The notes below the pieces were generated by a model. The model worked only from the letters and a program-made list of their open reading frames with translations, was not told the origin of the DNA and searched no databases. Position numbers and translations under genes: made by a program. From contig JAUVVY010000005.1 of NCBI GenBank assembly GCA_030604405.1, positions 62,001 to 126,000 of the forward strand: a stretch of 64,000 nt of DNA. The letters run 5' to 3'. Source of the DNA: a bacterium (GTDB taxonomy: Bacteria; Armatimonadota; Zipacnadia; Zipacnadales; UBA11051). This document shows positions 34,838 through 43,178 of this stretch, one piece after another. Position 1 is the first letter of the stretch. Each line of letters starts with the position of its first letter.

Positions 34838-35803
34838 ATGTCAATCGAAGAGATTACGGCAAGCGAGCTGAACCCGGAGCAGTTTATAGCGGAGCAAGTG
34901 GCCGCGATCTGTGATACCGTGGGAGAGGGCCTTGCAATAAATGCCTTGTCGGGCGGTGTTGATTCCTCAGCCGTCACCATGCTCAGCCACAAGGCTTTGG
35001 GTGACCGGCTTAAGACGTACTTCATTGATAACGGGCTGATGAGACAGGATGAGCCACAGCAGACCGTGGCCCTTTTTGCGGAGCTGGGCGTCCACGTCGA
35101 ACTGCTTGATGCTCAAGACGAGTTCCTTGACGCACTCGCGGGCATCACGGACCCTGAGGAAAAGCGCGAAGCGGTTACCCAGACATTCTACAAGAACGTT
35201 TTTGGGCGTCTGGTAAGAGAAAGTGGCGCGAAGCACCTCCTGCAGGGAACCATCTTGACCGATGTGGATGAGACGGTTGCCGGCATCAAGCGGCAGCACA
35301 ATGTATTCGAGCAATTGGGCATTGATCCCCAGGAGGCGTTCGGATACCAGATCATCGAACCCCTCATCCAGCTCCGCAAGGACGGCGTGAGGAAGGTCGC
35401 GGAAGCACTCGGGCTGCCGGAATCCGTGTACAGCAAGATGCCATTCCCCGGGCCGGCTCTGGCCGCACGGGTGATCGGAGAGGTGACACGCGAAAGACTG
35501 GCGCTAGTCAGGCAGGTGACGGTGATTGCGGAAGCGGAACTGGCAGACATTGATGCTTTTCAATACATGGCGATACTGCACGAAGATCGCGTCACCGGCA
35601 TGCGCGAGGGCCAGAGGGATTTTGGCCTGCAAATCGAGATCAGGTGTTGGGACAGTGTTGATGCGCGGACGGCTACACCGACTCGGCTGCGCTGGGAAGT
35701 CCTGGAGAAGCTCAGCAGTAGAATCGTGTCAGAGGTGCCCGGCGTCGTAAGCGTCACCTACAACATCGCCACCAAGCCCCCATCCACGATGGAAGTCGTC
35801 TAG
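34838..35803 (+). CDS. GMP synthase ATP-pyrophosphatase-type protein without glutaminase domain
   Basis: 321 aa corresponding to the C-terminal two-thirds of GuaA. The PP-loop is LSGGVDSS (residues ~37-44). Then come FIDNGLMR, ITDPEEKREAV, the IKRQHNV segment, PFPGPALAARVIGEVT and the dimerisation end SEVPGVVSVTYNI...KPPSTMEVV. It would use ATP to adenylylate XMP and aminate it, but needs ammonia or a separate amidotransferase (as in archaeal GuaAa/GuaAb), none of which is adjacent. It may be a specialised paralogue rather than the housekeeping enzyme. AAAGGAG lies 11 bases before ATG 34838 (ATG 34829 is too close to it). Confidence 0.85.
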   Translation: MSIEEITASELNPEQFIAEQVAAICDTVGEGLAINALSGGVDSSAVTMLSHKALGDRLKTYFIDNGLMRQDEPQQTVALFAELGVHVELLDAQDEFLDALAGITDPEEKREAVTQTFYKNVFGRLVRESGAKHLLQGTILTDVDETVAGIKRQHNVFEQLGIDPQEAFGYQIIEPLIQLRKDGVRKVAEALGLPESVYSKMPFPGPALAARVIGEVTRERLALVRQVTVIAEAELADIDAFQYMAILHEDRVTGMREGQRDFGLQIEIRCWDSVDARTATPTRLRWEVLEKLSSRIVSEVPGVVSVTYNIATKPPSTMEVV

Positions 35804-35843
35804 TTCCTATTCGCAGGAATCTTCCAGACGGCTGACAGGCGCA

Positions 35844-35888
35844 CTACCAGGCCACGTATCTGCCGTCCACCGACAGGCAATGGCCGGT
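35844..35888 (-). pseudogene. Remnant of an SDR gene 3' end
   Basis: On the minus strand this reads GHCLSVDGRYVAW followed by a stop, matching the C-terminus of the intact SDR at 37772-38539 (GHCLSVDGGYVAW). The 45 bases are about 87% identical to 37772-37816. No upstream SDR sequence remains. The ECF sigma gene lies exactly between the two copies. Confidence 0.75.
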
Positions 35889-35898
35889 TGCAGCACTG

Positions 35899-37665
35899 TT
35901 ACAACTTTCGGTTCCCCACTGTGGTGCCGGTAATGTAGGCCTTGCCGTCCTCGTCAATGTGGGTCAGGCGCGAGACCATGAGCGCATCCAGGTCCTCAGG
36001 CGGCTCCGCTGGCACATGTTCCCAGCGCGTCCCAAGTACCAGCGGGACCCATTCCTCCCGCTCTTCAGGGCACTCGAACTTCGACAGGACTGTGTGGACG
36101 GTTATGCCATCGGCCCTTTCGTGCCGGTAGGCGACCGGCCCTACGCCCCTGGCCAGCCAGCAGTAGTGCTGCCCACACCAGATTTTGTTCAGCTCGCGTT
36201 GTCGCGACTCGTTGTCGGCATCCAGCGGCGATTCGGTGGTCTCAGCACGCACCAGCAGACATCCCTCGAACTCTCCGGCTGGGGTACTCACGCCCTCTTC
36301 TTCGCTTTCTATGCGGATGCGTGTGTGTGTCGGGTTGCCTGTATAGGAGAAGGTACTGATTTCCTCTTGCCAGCCCTTCTGTGGACCCGTATATGGTAAC
36401 CAGCGGATTTGCCACAGCAAGTCGAAGCCGCTCATGAACTTGGCCGTTTCCTCCCGCGTACCGTTAGTGACTGAAAAGCCAGGCTGCCCTTCAAAGCAGA
36501 GGCGTTCGTTTTGTACTTTGACGACATCACATCCAGCGCCCCAGTTCACTTTGGCGTCGCGATCAAGTTGTCCGCCGGTGATCGTTTGGAAGTCGTCTGA
36601 GGCGTCCAGGCACGCGTGCCATAGCATGTAAGGCTCGTCTTTGATGGCGTCACGGGCTTGCTCGAGCATCTCGAAGCCCTCATCAAACTTGCCACAGGAA
36701 ATATGGTGCCAGCCGCGGAAGAACAGGGCTCCGCCAAGATCCACGTATTGGTTAGTTTCCTTGAACAGTTCGATCGCACGTGCCTCCAGCGCATCACGCT
36801 CAGTTCGCGTGAGTTGGCGGTCACCATTCACCAAGGTGTACAGCAATTGGGCAACCTGCGCTCGGTCATCCACGTCTTCGCAAATCCGCAGCGCCTCCCG
36901 CGTGGCCTTCTGCCAGCGCTCTTTATCGGCGAAGTACGTGGACGCCCGCACGATACCCAGCCCCTCTAGGCGCAAAGTGCGTTGCTCTTCCTCCCTGCCC
37001 TCGGCCTCCGAGAGCGCTTCCAGAGCCTCCTCTGCCATGGCTCTGGCCGCGCTGAGTTCTTGCCGCTCGACAGCCTCCCGGGCCCTGTCCATGCTCTTGC
37101 GCACGGTATCCAGTGTGAACTGCTGGTCGGGCGCGCCGCTCTTCAGCGTGTCTTCCGTCATTTGCAACACCTCCTCTGAAAGCTTCCGCCTTGCCCTTTC
37201 AATTCTACCCTTGACAGTGGTTACGGGTACGTCTGTGAGGTCCGCAACCTCCTGGTAGCTGTACCCGTTCACCAAGAAGAGCGAGAGGGCGAGGCGGTTG
37301 TCATTGGAAAGTGCGGAGAGCGCGCGTGCCACCAGGTCCTTGGATACCACGGTTGACGCCGTATCGGGGAAGGACATGTCTATGCCGTCCAGGGACACCC
37401 ATTCTCGCTCGGGCTTGCGAAGCCAGCTCGTCGCCAGGTTGCGTGAGATGCGAACTATCCAACTGGGAAAGCACGCCAGGTCTCGCAAGGTCCCGAGCAG
37501 CTCGTATGCGCGAATGAACGTCTCCTGGGCAATGTCGCGGGCTGCTTCGACATCCAGCACCTTCTCGTACGCGGTGGCGAACACGGCATCCTGGAACCTG
37601 CGCACCAGCTCGGTGTACGCTTCGGCATCCCCGGCTTGGGCACGTCTTACTAGCTTCGCGACCAT
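35899..37665 (-). CDS. ECF-type RNA polymerase sigma factor with large C-terminal fusion
   Basis: 588 aa, three times the usual ECF length. Residues ~1-75 are sigma region 2 (RRFQDAVFATAYEKVLD, ARDIAQETFIRAYELLG, SWIVRISRNLATSWL). Residues ~105-170 are region 4 (NGYSYQEVADLTDVPVTTVKGRIERARRKL written in two parts). A helical, TPR-like section follows (~190-330). The last ~200 residues contain STPAGEFEGCLLVRAETTES and YCWLARGVGPVAYRHE, the pattern (TPAGxFxxCLxV ... ARGVGxV) seen in secreted lipoprotein-like beta domains, here without any signal or membrane segment. The tail may sense a ligand and control the sigma activity. It could be autonomously regulated, since no anti-sigma gene is nearby. 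Confidence 0.88.
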   Translation of the reverse strand: MVAKLVRRAQAGDAEAYTELVRRFQDAVFATAYEKVLDVEAARDIAQETFIRAYELLGTLRDLACFPSWIVRISRNLATSWLRKPEREWVSLDGIDMSFPDTASTVVSKDLVARALSALSNDNRLALSLFLVNGYSYQEVADLTDVPVTTVKGRIERARRKLSEEVLQMTEDTLKSGAPDQQFTLDTVRKSMDRAREAVERQELSAARAMAEEALEALSEAEGREEEQRTLRLEGLGIVRASTYFADKERWQKATREALRICEDVDDRAQVAQLLYTLVNGDRQLTRTERDALEARAIELFKETNQYVDLGGALFFRGWHHISCGKFDEGFEMLEQARDAIKDEPYMLWHACLDASDDFQTITGGQLDRDAKVNWGAGCDVVKVQNERLCFEGQPGFSVTNGTREETAKFMSGFDLLWQIRWLPYTGPQKGWQEEISTFSYTGNPTHTRIRIESEEEGVSTPAGEFEGCLLVRAETTESPLDADNESRQRELNKIWCGQHYCWLARGVGPVAYRHERADGITVHTVLSKFECPEEREEWVPLVLGTRWEHVPAEPPEDLDALMVSRLTHIDEDGKAYITGTTVGNRKL

Positions 37666-37771
37666 TGCACTTCCGCCCTTCTAGTTAAAGGACGCGCTAG
37701 CGGCCCAGATTTCCATGTTGAAAGCATATCCGACTTGCAGGCTGATGTAGGAATCTGCCGGAGGGGGGCTG

Positions 37772-38539
37772 CTACCACGCCACGTACCCGCCATCAACCG
37801 ACAGGCAGTGGCCGGTCACGAAGTCGGCCGCCGGCGATGCGAGATAGACCACGGCTGCGGCTACATCCTCCACCTCCCCTACGTGGTGAGCGGGGATGCG
37901 GCGGATTATCTCCCCATAGAACTTCTCGTCAGCGAAGGCCTCTTCGTTCAGCGCGGTGCGGATGAAGGTCGGGGCAATGGCGTTGACCTGAATATCGTGG
38001 TCGGCAAGCTCGATTGCCATCGTCTTGGTAAGCTGCAGGACGCCGCCCTTGCTGGCGCAATAAACGGCCCGCTTCTCCCCGCCGACCAGGGCCATCGCTG
38101 AAACGATATTGATGATCTTGCCACCTGCGCCGGCTGCGATCATCTGGCGGGCGACCTTCTGGCTGATGAAGAAAAGCGCCTTCAGGTTTGTGCCAACGAT
38201 GGTATCGAATTCTTCTTCAGGGACATCTACGAAATCGCGATAGACATTCGTCGCGGCGTTGTTGACCAGCACATCTATCCGACCGAAATGATCCACCGCC
38301 TGCGCCACTGTCTGATCCTGGGCCGCCAGATCGCAAATATCCAAGACCAGCGGAAGAGCCTGCTGGCATTGTGCCTCGACCTCTGCGGCTGTCGCTTCTA
38401 TCTCTTCGGCGGTGCGGCTGATCGGCACTATGTCGGCACCAGCCCCCGCACAGGCGATAGCAATTCCCTTGCCGATGCCCCGCCCGGCACCTGTTACCAT
38501 TACCACCTTGCCATCCAGCCGGAAGTTGATCTCAGCCAT
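37772..38539 (-). CDS. Short-chain dehydrogenase/reductase (copy 1)
   Basis: 255 aa classical SDR. Cofactor motif VTGAGRGIGKG, NNAAT, catalytic Ser in NIVSAMA, YxxxK in YCASKGG, and C-terminal LSVDGGYVAW. Probably oxidises or reduces a hydroxy/keto group of the substrate degraded by this minus-strand gene block. 37 bases downstream of the cyclase gene. A 45-base copy of its 3' end is found beyond the sigma gene. Confidence 0.95.
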   Translation of the reverse strand: MAEINFRLDGKVVMVTGAGRGIGKGIAIACAGAGADIVPISRTAEEIEATAAEVEAQCQQALPLVLDICDLAAQDQTVAQAVDHFGRIDVLVNNAATNVYRDFVDVPEEEFDTIVGTNLKALFFISQKVARQMIAAGAGGKIINIVSAMALVGGEKRAVYCASKGGVLQLTKTMAIELADHDIQVNAIAPTFIRTALNEEAFADEKFYGEIIRRIPAHHVGEVEDVAAAVVYLASPAADFVTGHCLSVDGGYVAW

Positions 38540-38576
38540 TGTCGCACTCTCCCCGATGCATCATTTGCAGATGAGA

Positions 38577-39245
38577 CTATGGCTCAAACTCGATGGCCAC
38601 TACACGCGCCGGCGCACCGGCCGTATCCTCCAAAGCCAGCGGCAAGGCGACAATCAGCCACGGCACCGGCTCAAGGATTTCGGGCGGGAATTTCAGGCCT
38701 TCGAGCACCCACTTCTCCGCTTTCGCCAGTGTCTGGTGAGTCGCGTAGTCCTCTTCTTCCTCCATGCCGGCGATGCTGATGTGGTCTATGCCGACGCCGG
38801 CAATGCCGCGCTCGACGAGCCACTGGGCGCCGTCCTGGCGCAGCCAGGGCGACTCGAAGAGCCACTCCTTCGTATAGCCCAACTTCTCCACCCAGCCGGT
38901 CACCAGCAGAGCGATGCTGCCGTCCGCCAGCTCCACGTCCGCTGCCGCCAGATCATCGGCGGTGATGGCCTCTCGCGCCTGCTTGTGGCGCATGTCGAAG
39001 ACGGCGGCGGGGCCCACGAAGCCTGAAATCGGAAGCTCGTGCAGCGGCCCGCCGTGTTCCCACATGTGCCCTGGTCCATCAATGTGCGTCCCGTCGTGGG
39101 TGTAGGTGACCAGGCGCTCCATCTGGTAGCCGTCGGTGGCGTGGTTAGCGGTGACGGTAATCTCCACCGGCGGCAGGGCCGGATTTGCTGGATTATTCGG
39201 ATAGATCGGCAGTGACAGGTCCAACACTCGCTTCACTTGTCGCAT
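38577..39245 (-). CDS. Cyclase family protein (kynurenine formamidase-like fold)
   Basis: 222 aa. The metal-binding signature HDGTHIDGPGH of the cyclase/kynurenine formamidase family is intact (residues ~50-60), followed by FVGPAAVFDM and ITADDLAA. Members hydrolyse amides or lactones with Zn or Mn. GGAGG lies 6 bases before ATG 39245; the longer frame overlaps the upstream SDR out of phase. It sits between two SDR genes with gaps of 19 and 37 bases, so all three are probably one transcript. Confidence 0.9.
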   Translation of the reverse strand: MRQVKRVLDLSLPIYPNNPANPALPPVEITVTANHATDGYQMERLVTYTHDGTHIDGPGHMWEHGGPLHELPISGFVGPAAVFDMRHKQAREAITADDLAAADVELADGSIALLVTGWVEKLGYTKEWLFESPWLRQDGAQWLVERGIAGVGIDHISIAGMEEEEDYATHQTLAKAEKWVLEGLKFPPEILEPVPWLIVALPLALEDTAGAPARVVAIEFEP

Positions 39246-39264
39246 GACGCTCCTCCAAAACGGT

Positions 39265-40017
39265 TCAGGTGATGAGTTGCCCGCCGTCCACCGGTATGTT
39301 AGCGCCGGTGATGTAGTCGGAGTCGCTGCCGGCCAGAAAGACCGCGGCCCCGGCCACATCTTGTGGCTGGCCCACGCGCCTGAGCGGAATGGCTTCGAAG
39401 CGGTGCTGGTTGGCCGGGTCTTCGAACCACTCGCGGGCGCTTTCTACGAATATCTCGCCCGGCGAAATGGCGTTAACATTGATCCCGTGCGGCCCCAACT
39501 CGCCAGCCAGGTTGATGACCAGCGAGTTCAGCCCGCCCTTGGTAGCCACATAGTGAGCGCTGTCTGCCTGGGCCATCTGGGCGACATTGGAACTGATGAA
39601 GATGATCTTCCCGCCGCGCCGGGCCTCGATCATTTCCGCCGCAACTTTCTGCGTCAGGAAGAAGCTGCCCTTGAGGTTGACCGCTGTGACTTTATCGAAG
39701 CGCTCCTCGGTGCACTCGAAGAATGGCCCGAATTCTGTCACCAGCCCGGCGTTATTGACAAGGATGTCAATTTGTCCAAACTGACTGAGCGTCTCCGCGA
39801 CCAGGTTATCAAGCTGCTCAAGGCGGCTGATATCGGTCTGCACGTAGGCGACGCTGTAGCCCTGATCGGTGAGTTCCTGTGAGGCAGCCTCCCCGACTTC
39901 GGCACGGCGCGAGGCGATCACTACCTTTGCGCCCTCGCGCGCGTAGGCTTCGGTGATGGCTTGGCCGATGCCGGTGGCTCCGCCGGTGACTATGGCAACT
40001 TTGTCTTTCAGGCGCAT
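39265..40017 (-). CDS. Short-chain dehydrogenase/reductase (copy 2)
   Basis: 250 aa. VTGGATGIGQA, NNAGLV, FISSNVA, YVATKGG and C-terminal IPVDGGQLIT. A classical SDR, clearly distinct from the other SDR here. It starts a short operon (SDR, cyclase, SDR) after a 261-base gap from the MttB gene. That gap contains two hairpins. Confidence 0.95.
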   Translation of the reverse strand: MRLKDKVAIVTGGATGIGQAITEAYAREGAKVVIASRRAEVGEAASQELTDQGYSVAYVQTDISRLEQLDNLVAETLSQFGQIDILVNNAGLVTEFGPFFECTEERFDKVTAVNLKGSFFLTQKVAAEMIEARRGGKIIFISSNVAQMAQADSAHYVATKGGLNSLVINLAGELGPHGINVNAISPGEIFVESAREWFEDPANQHRFEAIPLRRVGQPQDVAGAAVFLAGSDSDYITGANIPVDGGQLIT

Positions 40018-40194
40018 GGTTCCCTCTCTCTCGCAGTGGCCAGACCCGGGTTGGGCTGGCTTATATTATTCATGAGTGAAATGGAATAGCTAGCAAAACT
40101 GCACGGACACGCGGCGCATGGATACATAGAGCGGTTGTTGCGAAGGGGCGCAAAATGACACACTGTAATCAGCCCAACGACCTCGGGCTGGAAG

Positions 40195-40248
40195 CTGAGA
40201 ATGCTGTCGCATTCTCACCTGAGCTTTGCAAACACCACAAAGCTCAGG
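40195..40248. repeat. Two tandem perfect hairpins after the third MttB gene
   Basis: TGAGAATGC (40196-40204) pairs with GCATTCTCA (40209-40217) around a 4-base loop. It is followed immediately by CCTGAGCTTTG (40218-40228) pairing with CAAAGCTCAGG (40238-40248) around 9 bases. On the minus strand they lie just past the MttB stop, so they may be a processing or termination structure. No U-tract follows. Confidence 0.75.
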
Positions 40249-40277
40249 CCGAGCCACGCGTTTTGTAAATTATTCGG
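40246..40277 (-). repeat. 32-bp dispersed repeat, copy 2
   Basis: Inverted copy, with two mismatches, of 17184-17215. It ends two bases from the MttB stop codon and its left end merges with the second hairpin. Confidence 0.75.
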
Positions 40278-40278
40278 A

Positions 40279-41742
40279 CTAGGAGGAGCATTTCGCCTCC
40301 TGATCTTTCTGCGCCGCGCGAGCAATCCGGTCAATCTCCGCAGCTTGCTCTTCGCTGACATATTCCGGGTGGTGCTCGGCCAGGATGCGCCGGGCTTCGG
40401 CGTTGGCACGCTGCCGCATAGTTGTCGCACCGCGCTCTTCCCAGGTCTCCCACTGCGAGCGGTCTGTGAGTGCCGGCTGCCACCGCTGGCTGCGCAGGTA
40501 CTTGACGGTGTGGTCGGTGCCAAGGAAATTTCCACCGGGACCGACTTCGGCCAGCACCTCAACCCCCAGCGTGCTCTGGTCTATCTGAATGCCCTCGACG
40601 ATGCGAAAAGTCGCGCCCAGGATCTCATGGTCAACGACACACTGCTCGTAGCTGGCTGTTCGCATGGCCTCGAGATTTCCGGTAGCAACGTGGATGATGT
40701 TACAGCCGGCAAGAGCCAGGGTGAGAAAATGGCTGGCGCGCTCGTAGCCGCACTGGGCGTCGGGTACCTTCGCGTCCGTTGGATTAGCACCCTGGAAGGG
40801 CAGATGGTAGTAGTGCGACAACTGCGTCTGAGCTGCGTGAATCAGCGTCGCTTCGGGGGCGTTGCCGACGTAATTGACCTCGCGCATGTCCATAATCCCA
40901 GTCGAGGACGAGTAGATGCAGGGCGCGCCCGGCCGCACCCACTGCGCCAGCGCAATGCAGGCCAGCACGTTGGCATTGACCTCTACCAGCACTCCGGCCA
41001 TCGTGAACGGACTGCTGGCTCCGGCGATAGCGTCGGCCTCGACCAGCATCGGCAGGTGACGCTGGGCACACGCGATGGTCTCATCGAGCGCCTCGTACGG
41101 ATGATGCAGGGGGCTGTGGACGCACACGTTGACGGCGAAAGTAGGATGCTCTTCGACTGTCTGTACGCTGCCCGCAAGCACGGAGGCAGTTTCGACCAGC
41201 CACTTGATGCCATTACTCCCGCCGCCGAGGGTGTGGTGAGGCCGCTGCGTATTCTTTTGCATCTCGGCGAAGACCAGTTGCTCTGAACCGATCTGGGGCA
41301 TGTCCTGCGGCAGTACCAGAAAGTGGGCGATGTGGTAGTACTTGAAAGCATCCTGGAGGCGGGTCAGGTCACGCAAGTCCTGGCTGGTGGCAGGCCGCCG
41401 CTCCCCTTCCAGATCCACAACCCACAGCGACCCGGCGCCGCCCATCGTGTAAACGTCATCAGAGTCGTCGAGCATGACGTCCCGCTCAGGCACCTGTCCA
41501 TACAGTGTAACTTGCGAAGGGGCACGAGCCAGGGCCTCTTTCCACACCTCCTCACGCATCTTGACGATTTGATTAGCGAAGTCCACCTCGCAGCCGTTAT
41601 CGGCACAGACCTTGAGCGCCTCCGGGTGCTCCATCCTGATGCCGGTTTTCTCCAGCACCTGCACGGTCGCCTGGTCAATCTGGGCCAACTCTTGCTCGGT
41701 CAGGACCTTCAGTTGTCCGCCTTTCAGCGGCGTGGCTGGCAT
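40279..41742 (-). CDS. MttB-family methyltransferase (copy 3, divergent)
   Basis: 487 aa. It keeps the family frame (LKVLTEQELAQIDQATVQVL, TGIMDMREVNY, VGPGGNFLGTDHTVKYL, WEERGATTM) but differs markedly from the tandem pair, for example in ANPTDAKVPDAQ where they have GCTDAKTVDEQ. No amber codon. It lies 16 bases after a class III aminotransferase gene and in line with two amidohydrolase-fold genes, so its substrate is likely an N-methylated compound whose remainder is deaminated and hydrolysed. No corrinoid protein gene is present. Confidence 0.9.
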   Translation of the reverse strand: MPATPLKGGQLKVLTEQELAQIDQATVQVLEKTGIRMEHPEALKVCADNGCEVDFANQIVKMREEVWKEALARAPSQVTLYGQVPERDVMLDDSDDVYTMGGAGSLWVVDLEGERRPATSQDLRDLTRLQDAFKYYHIAHFLVLPQDMPQIGSEQLVFAEMQKNTQRPHHTLGGGSNGIKWLVETASVLAGSVQTVEEHPTFAVNVCVHSPLHHPYEALDETIACAQRHLPMLVEADAIAGASSPFTMAGVLVEVNANVLACIALAQWVRPGAPCIYSSSTGIMDMREVNYVGNAPEATLIHAAQTQLSHYYHLPFQGANPTDAKVPDAQCGYERASHFLTLALAGCNIIHVATGNLEAMRTASYEQCVVDHEILGATFRIVEGIQIDQSTLGVEVLAEVGPGGNFLGTDHTVKYLRSQRWQPALTDRSQWETWEERGATTMRQRANAEARRILAEHHPEYVSEEQAAEIDRIARAAQKDQEAKCSS

Positions 41743-41758
41743 GTGCCAGTGGCTCCTT

Positions 41759-43141
41759 TCATTTGCGGAAAGAACCGTGAGCGGGCCATTGCCTTACGAT
41801 AGTATCATTAGCCTGCAGGATAGTCTTCTTCACGATGTCAATTATCCGGTCAATATCTTCCTGCGGGATGGTGAAAGGCGGCTTGATTATTGTGACGTCT
41901 CCGAGCATGCCGTCCACGCCGCCCGTGACCGGACAGGTAGCGAGGCCATTTTCAAAGGCCAGGTCACTAATCTGTCCGGCCAGATTCAGCTCGGCGGTGA
42001 ACGGCTCGCGGGTGTCCTTGTCCTGGACGTACTCGATGCCCATGTAGAGGCCCTTGCCGCCGTGAATGTCGCCTACCAGCGGCAGGTCTGTAAGCTCCGC
42101 GCGAGCTTTTTCATACATGTAGCTGCCCAGCTCAGCCGAGCGCTGCACCAGGTTGTGCTTCTGGATGTAGTTCTGCGCGGCCAGACCGACGGCGCATGAC
42201 AGCGGATTACCGCCGTAGGTGAACCCGGGCAGTGATCGCTTCGCCTCAGCCAGCACGTTCCATATCTTCTCGTGGATCAACGTTGCGGCCAGCGGCGAGT
42301 AGCCCGATGAAATCCCCTTGCCGGTCGCGATCAGGTCGGGAACTGTGTCGTAGTGGCCGTTGATGGCGAAATATACCCCGCAGCGCCCAAACGCCGTGAT
42401 CACCTCATCGGCAATCATCACCACGTCATACTTGTCGCAGATCTTCCGGATGACGGAGAAGTAGTCCGGCGGTGGCGCGACACAGCCGAGCGTATTGCCA
42501 ATCGGCTCCTGGATGAAACAGGACACATGCTCCGGGCCGATGTGGCGAATGGCCTGTTCGAGCGCGTGGGCGCAGTGCAGGCCGCAGTCCGGATACGTCT
42601 TCCGGTACGGGCAGTGGTAGCAGTACGGCGGCTCCATCCTGGTCGTCGGGAAAAAGTAGGGGTGCAACTCGTGGCGGCGGCTGCTGCGCCCGGAGTATGA
42701 CGTGGCAGCGATTGAACTCCCGTGGTAGCCATTCCAGATGCTGATGATGTGGTACTTTGTCGCGTTGCCCCTGCACAGGTGGTACAATCGGGCGAGTTTG
42801 ATGGCGAGTTCGTTCGCTTCCGTGCCGGTGGAGGTGAAGTACGCCCTGACCATCCCCGGCGGGGCGAGCTCATCGCAGAGCTTGTTCGCCAGGTCAATCT
42901 GCGGCTGGTTTTCGTACATGGATACATGGGCGAAGACGAGCGTGCGGGCCTGTTCGGTCATGGCCTGCACGATTTCTTCAACCCCGTGTCCGATATTACA
43001 CGGGCCGACGCCGCCAGATGCGCCGTCAATAATGCGGCGCTCCTGGTCATCTATGAGATAAGGTCCCTCGCCGCGAACGATGCGGGGGTAATCACGAGTA
43101 AGACTTTGCCGCATCAAATGATCTTCAGGCTTGCCTGTCAC
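41759..43141 (-). CDS. Class III PLP-dependent aminotransferase
   Basis: 460 aa, fold type I omega-aminotransferase. PLP Lys ~275 in ATGKGISSGYSPL, preceded by MIADEVITAFGRCG (phosphate/pyridine Asp) and STGTEANELAIKLAR. An unusual Cys/His-rich insertion YCYHCPYRKTYPDCGLHC near residues 180-200 could bind a metal; such insertions occur in alanine-glyoxylate/taurine-pyruvate type relatives. GTG start with GAGAGGTG upstream. Gaps to neighbours are 37 and 16 bases: one operon with amidohydrolases and MttB. Confidence 0.93.
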   Translation of the reverse strand: MTGKPEDHLMRQSLTRDYPRIVRGEGPYLIDDQERRIIDGASGGVGPCNIGHGVEEIVQAMTEQARTLVFAHVSMYENQPQIDLANKLCDELAPPGMVRAYFTSTGTEANELAIKLARLYHLCRGNATKYHIISIWNGYHGSSIAATSYSGRSSRRHELHPYFFPTTRMEPPYCYHCPYRKTYPDCGLHCAHALEQAIRHIGPEHVSCFIQEPIGNTLGCVAPPPDYFSVIRKICDKYDVVMIADEVITAFGRCGVYFAINGHYDTVPDLIATGKGISSGYSPLAATLIHEKIWNVLAEAKRSLPGFTYGGNPLSCAVGLAAQNYIQKHNLVQRSAELGSYMYEKARAELTDLPLVGDIHGGKGLYMGIEYVQDKDTREPFTAELNLAGQISDLAFENGLATCPVTGGVDGMLGDVTIIKPPFTIPQEDIDRIIDIVKKTILQANDTIVRQWPAHGSFRK

Positions 43142-43178
43142 TACTCTTCACCTCTCTAGACGGGGCGCGATGCCCGGT

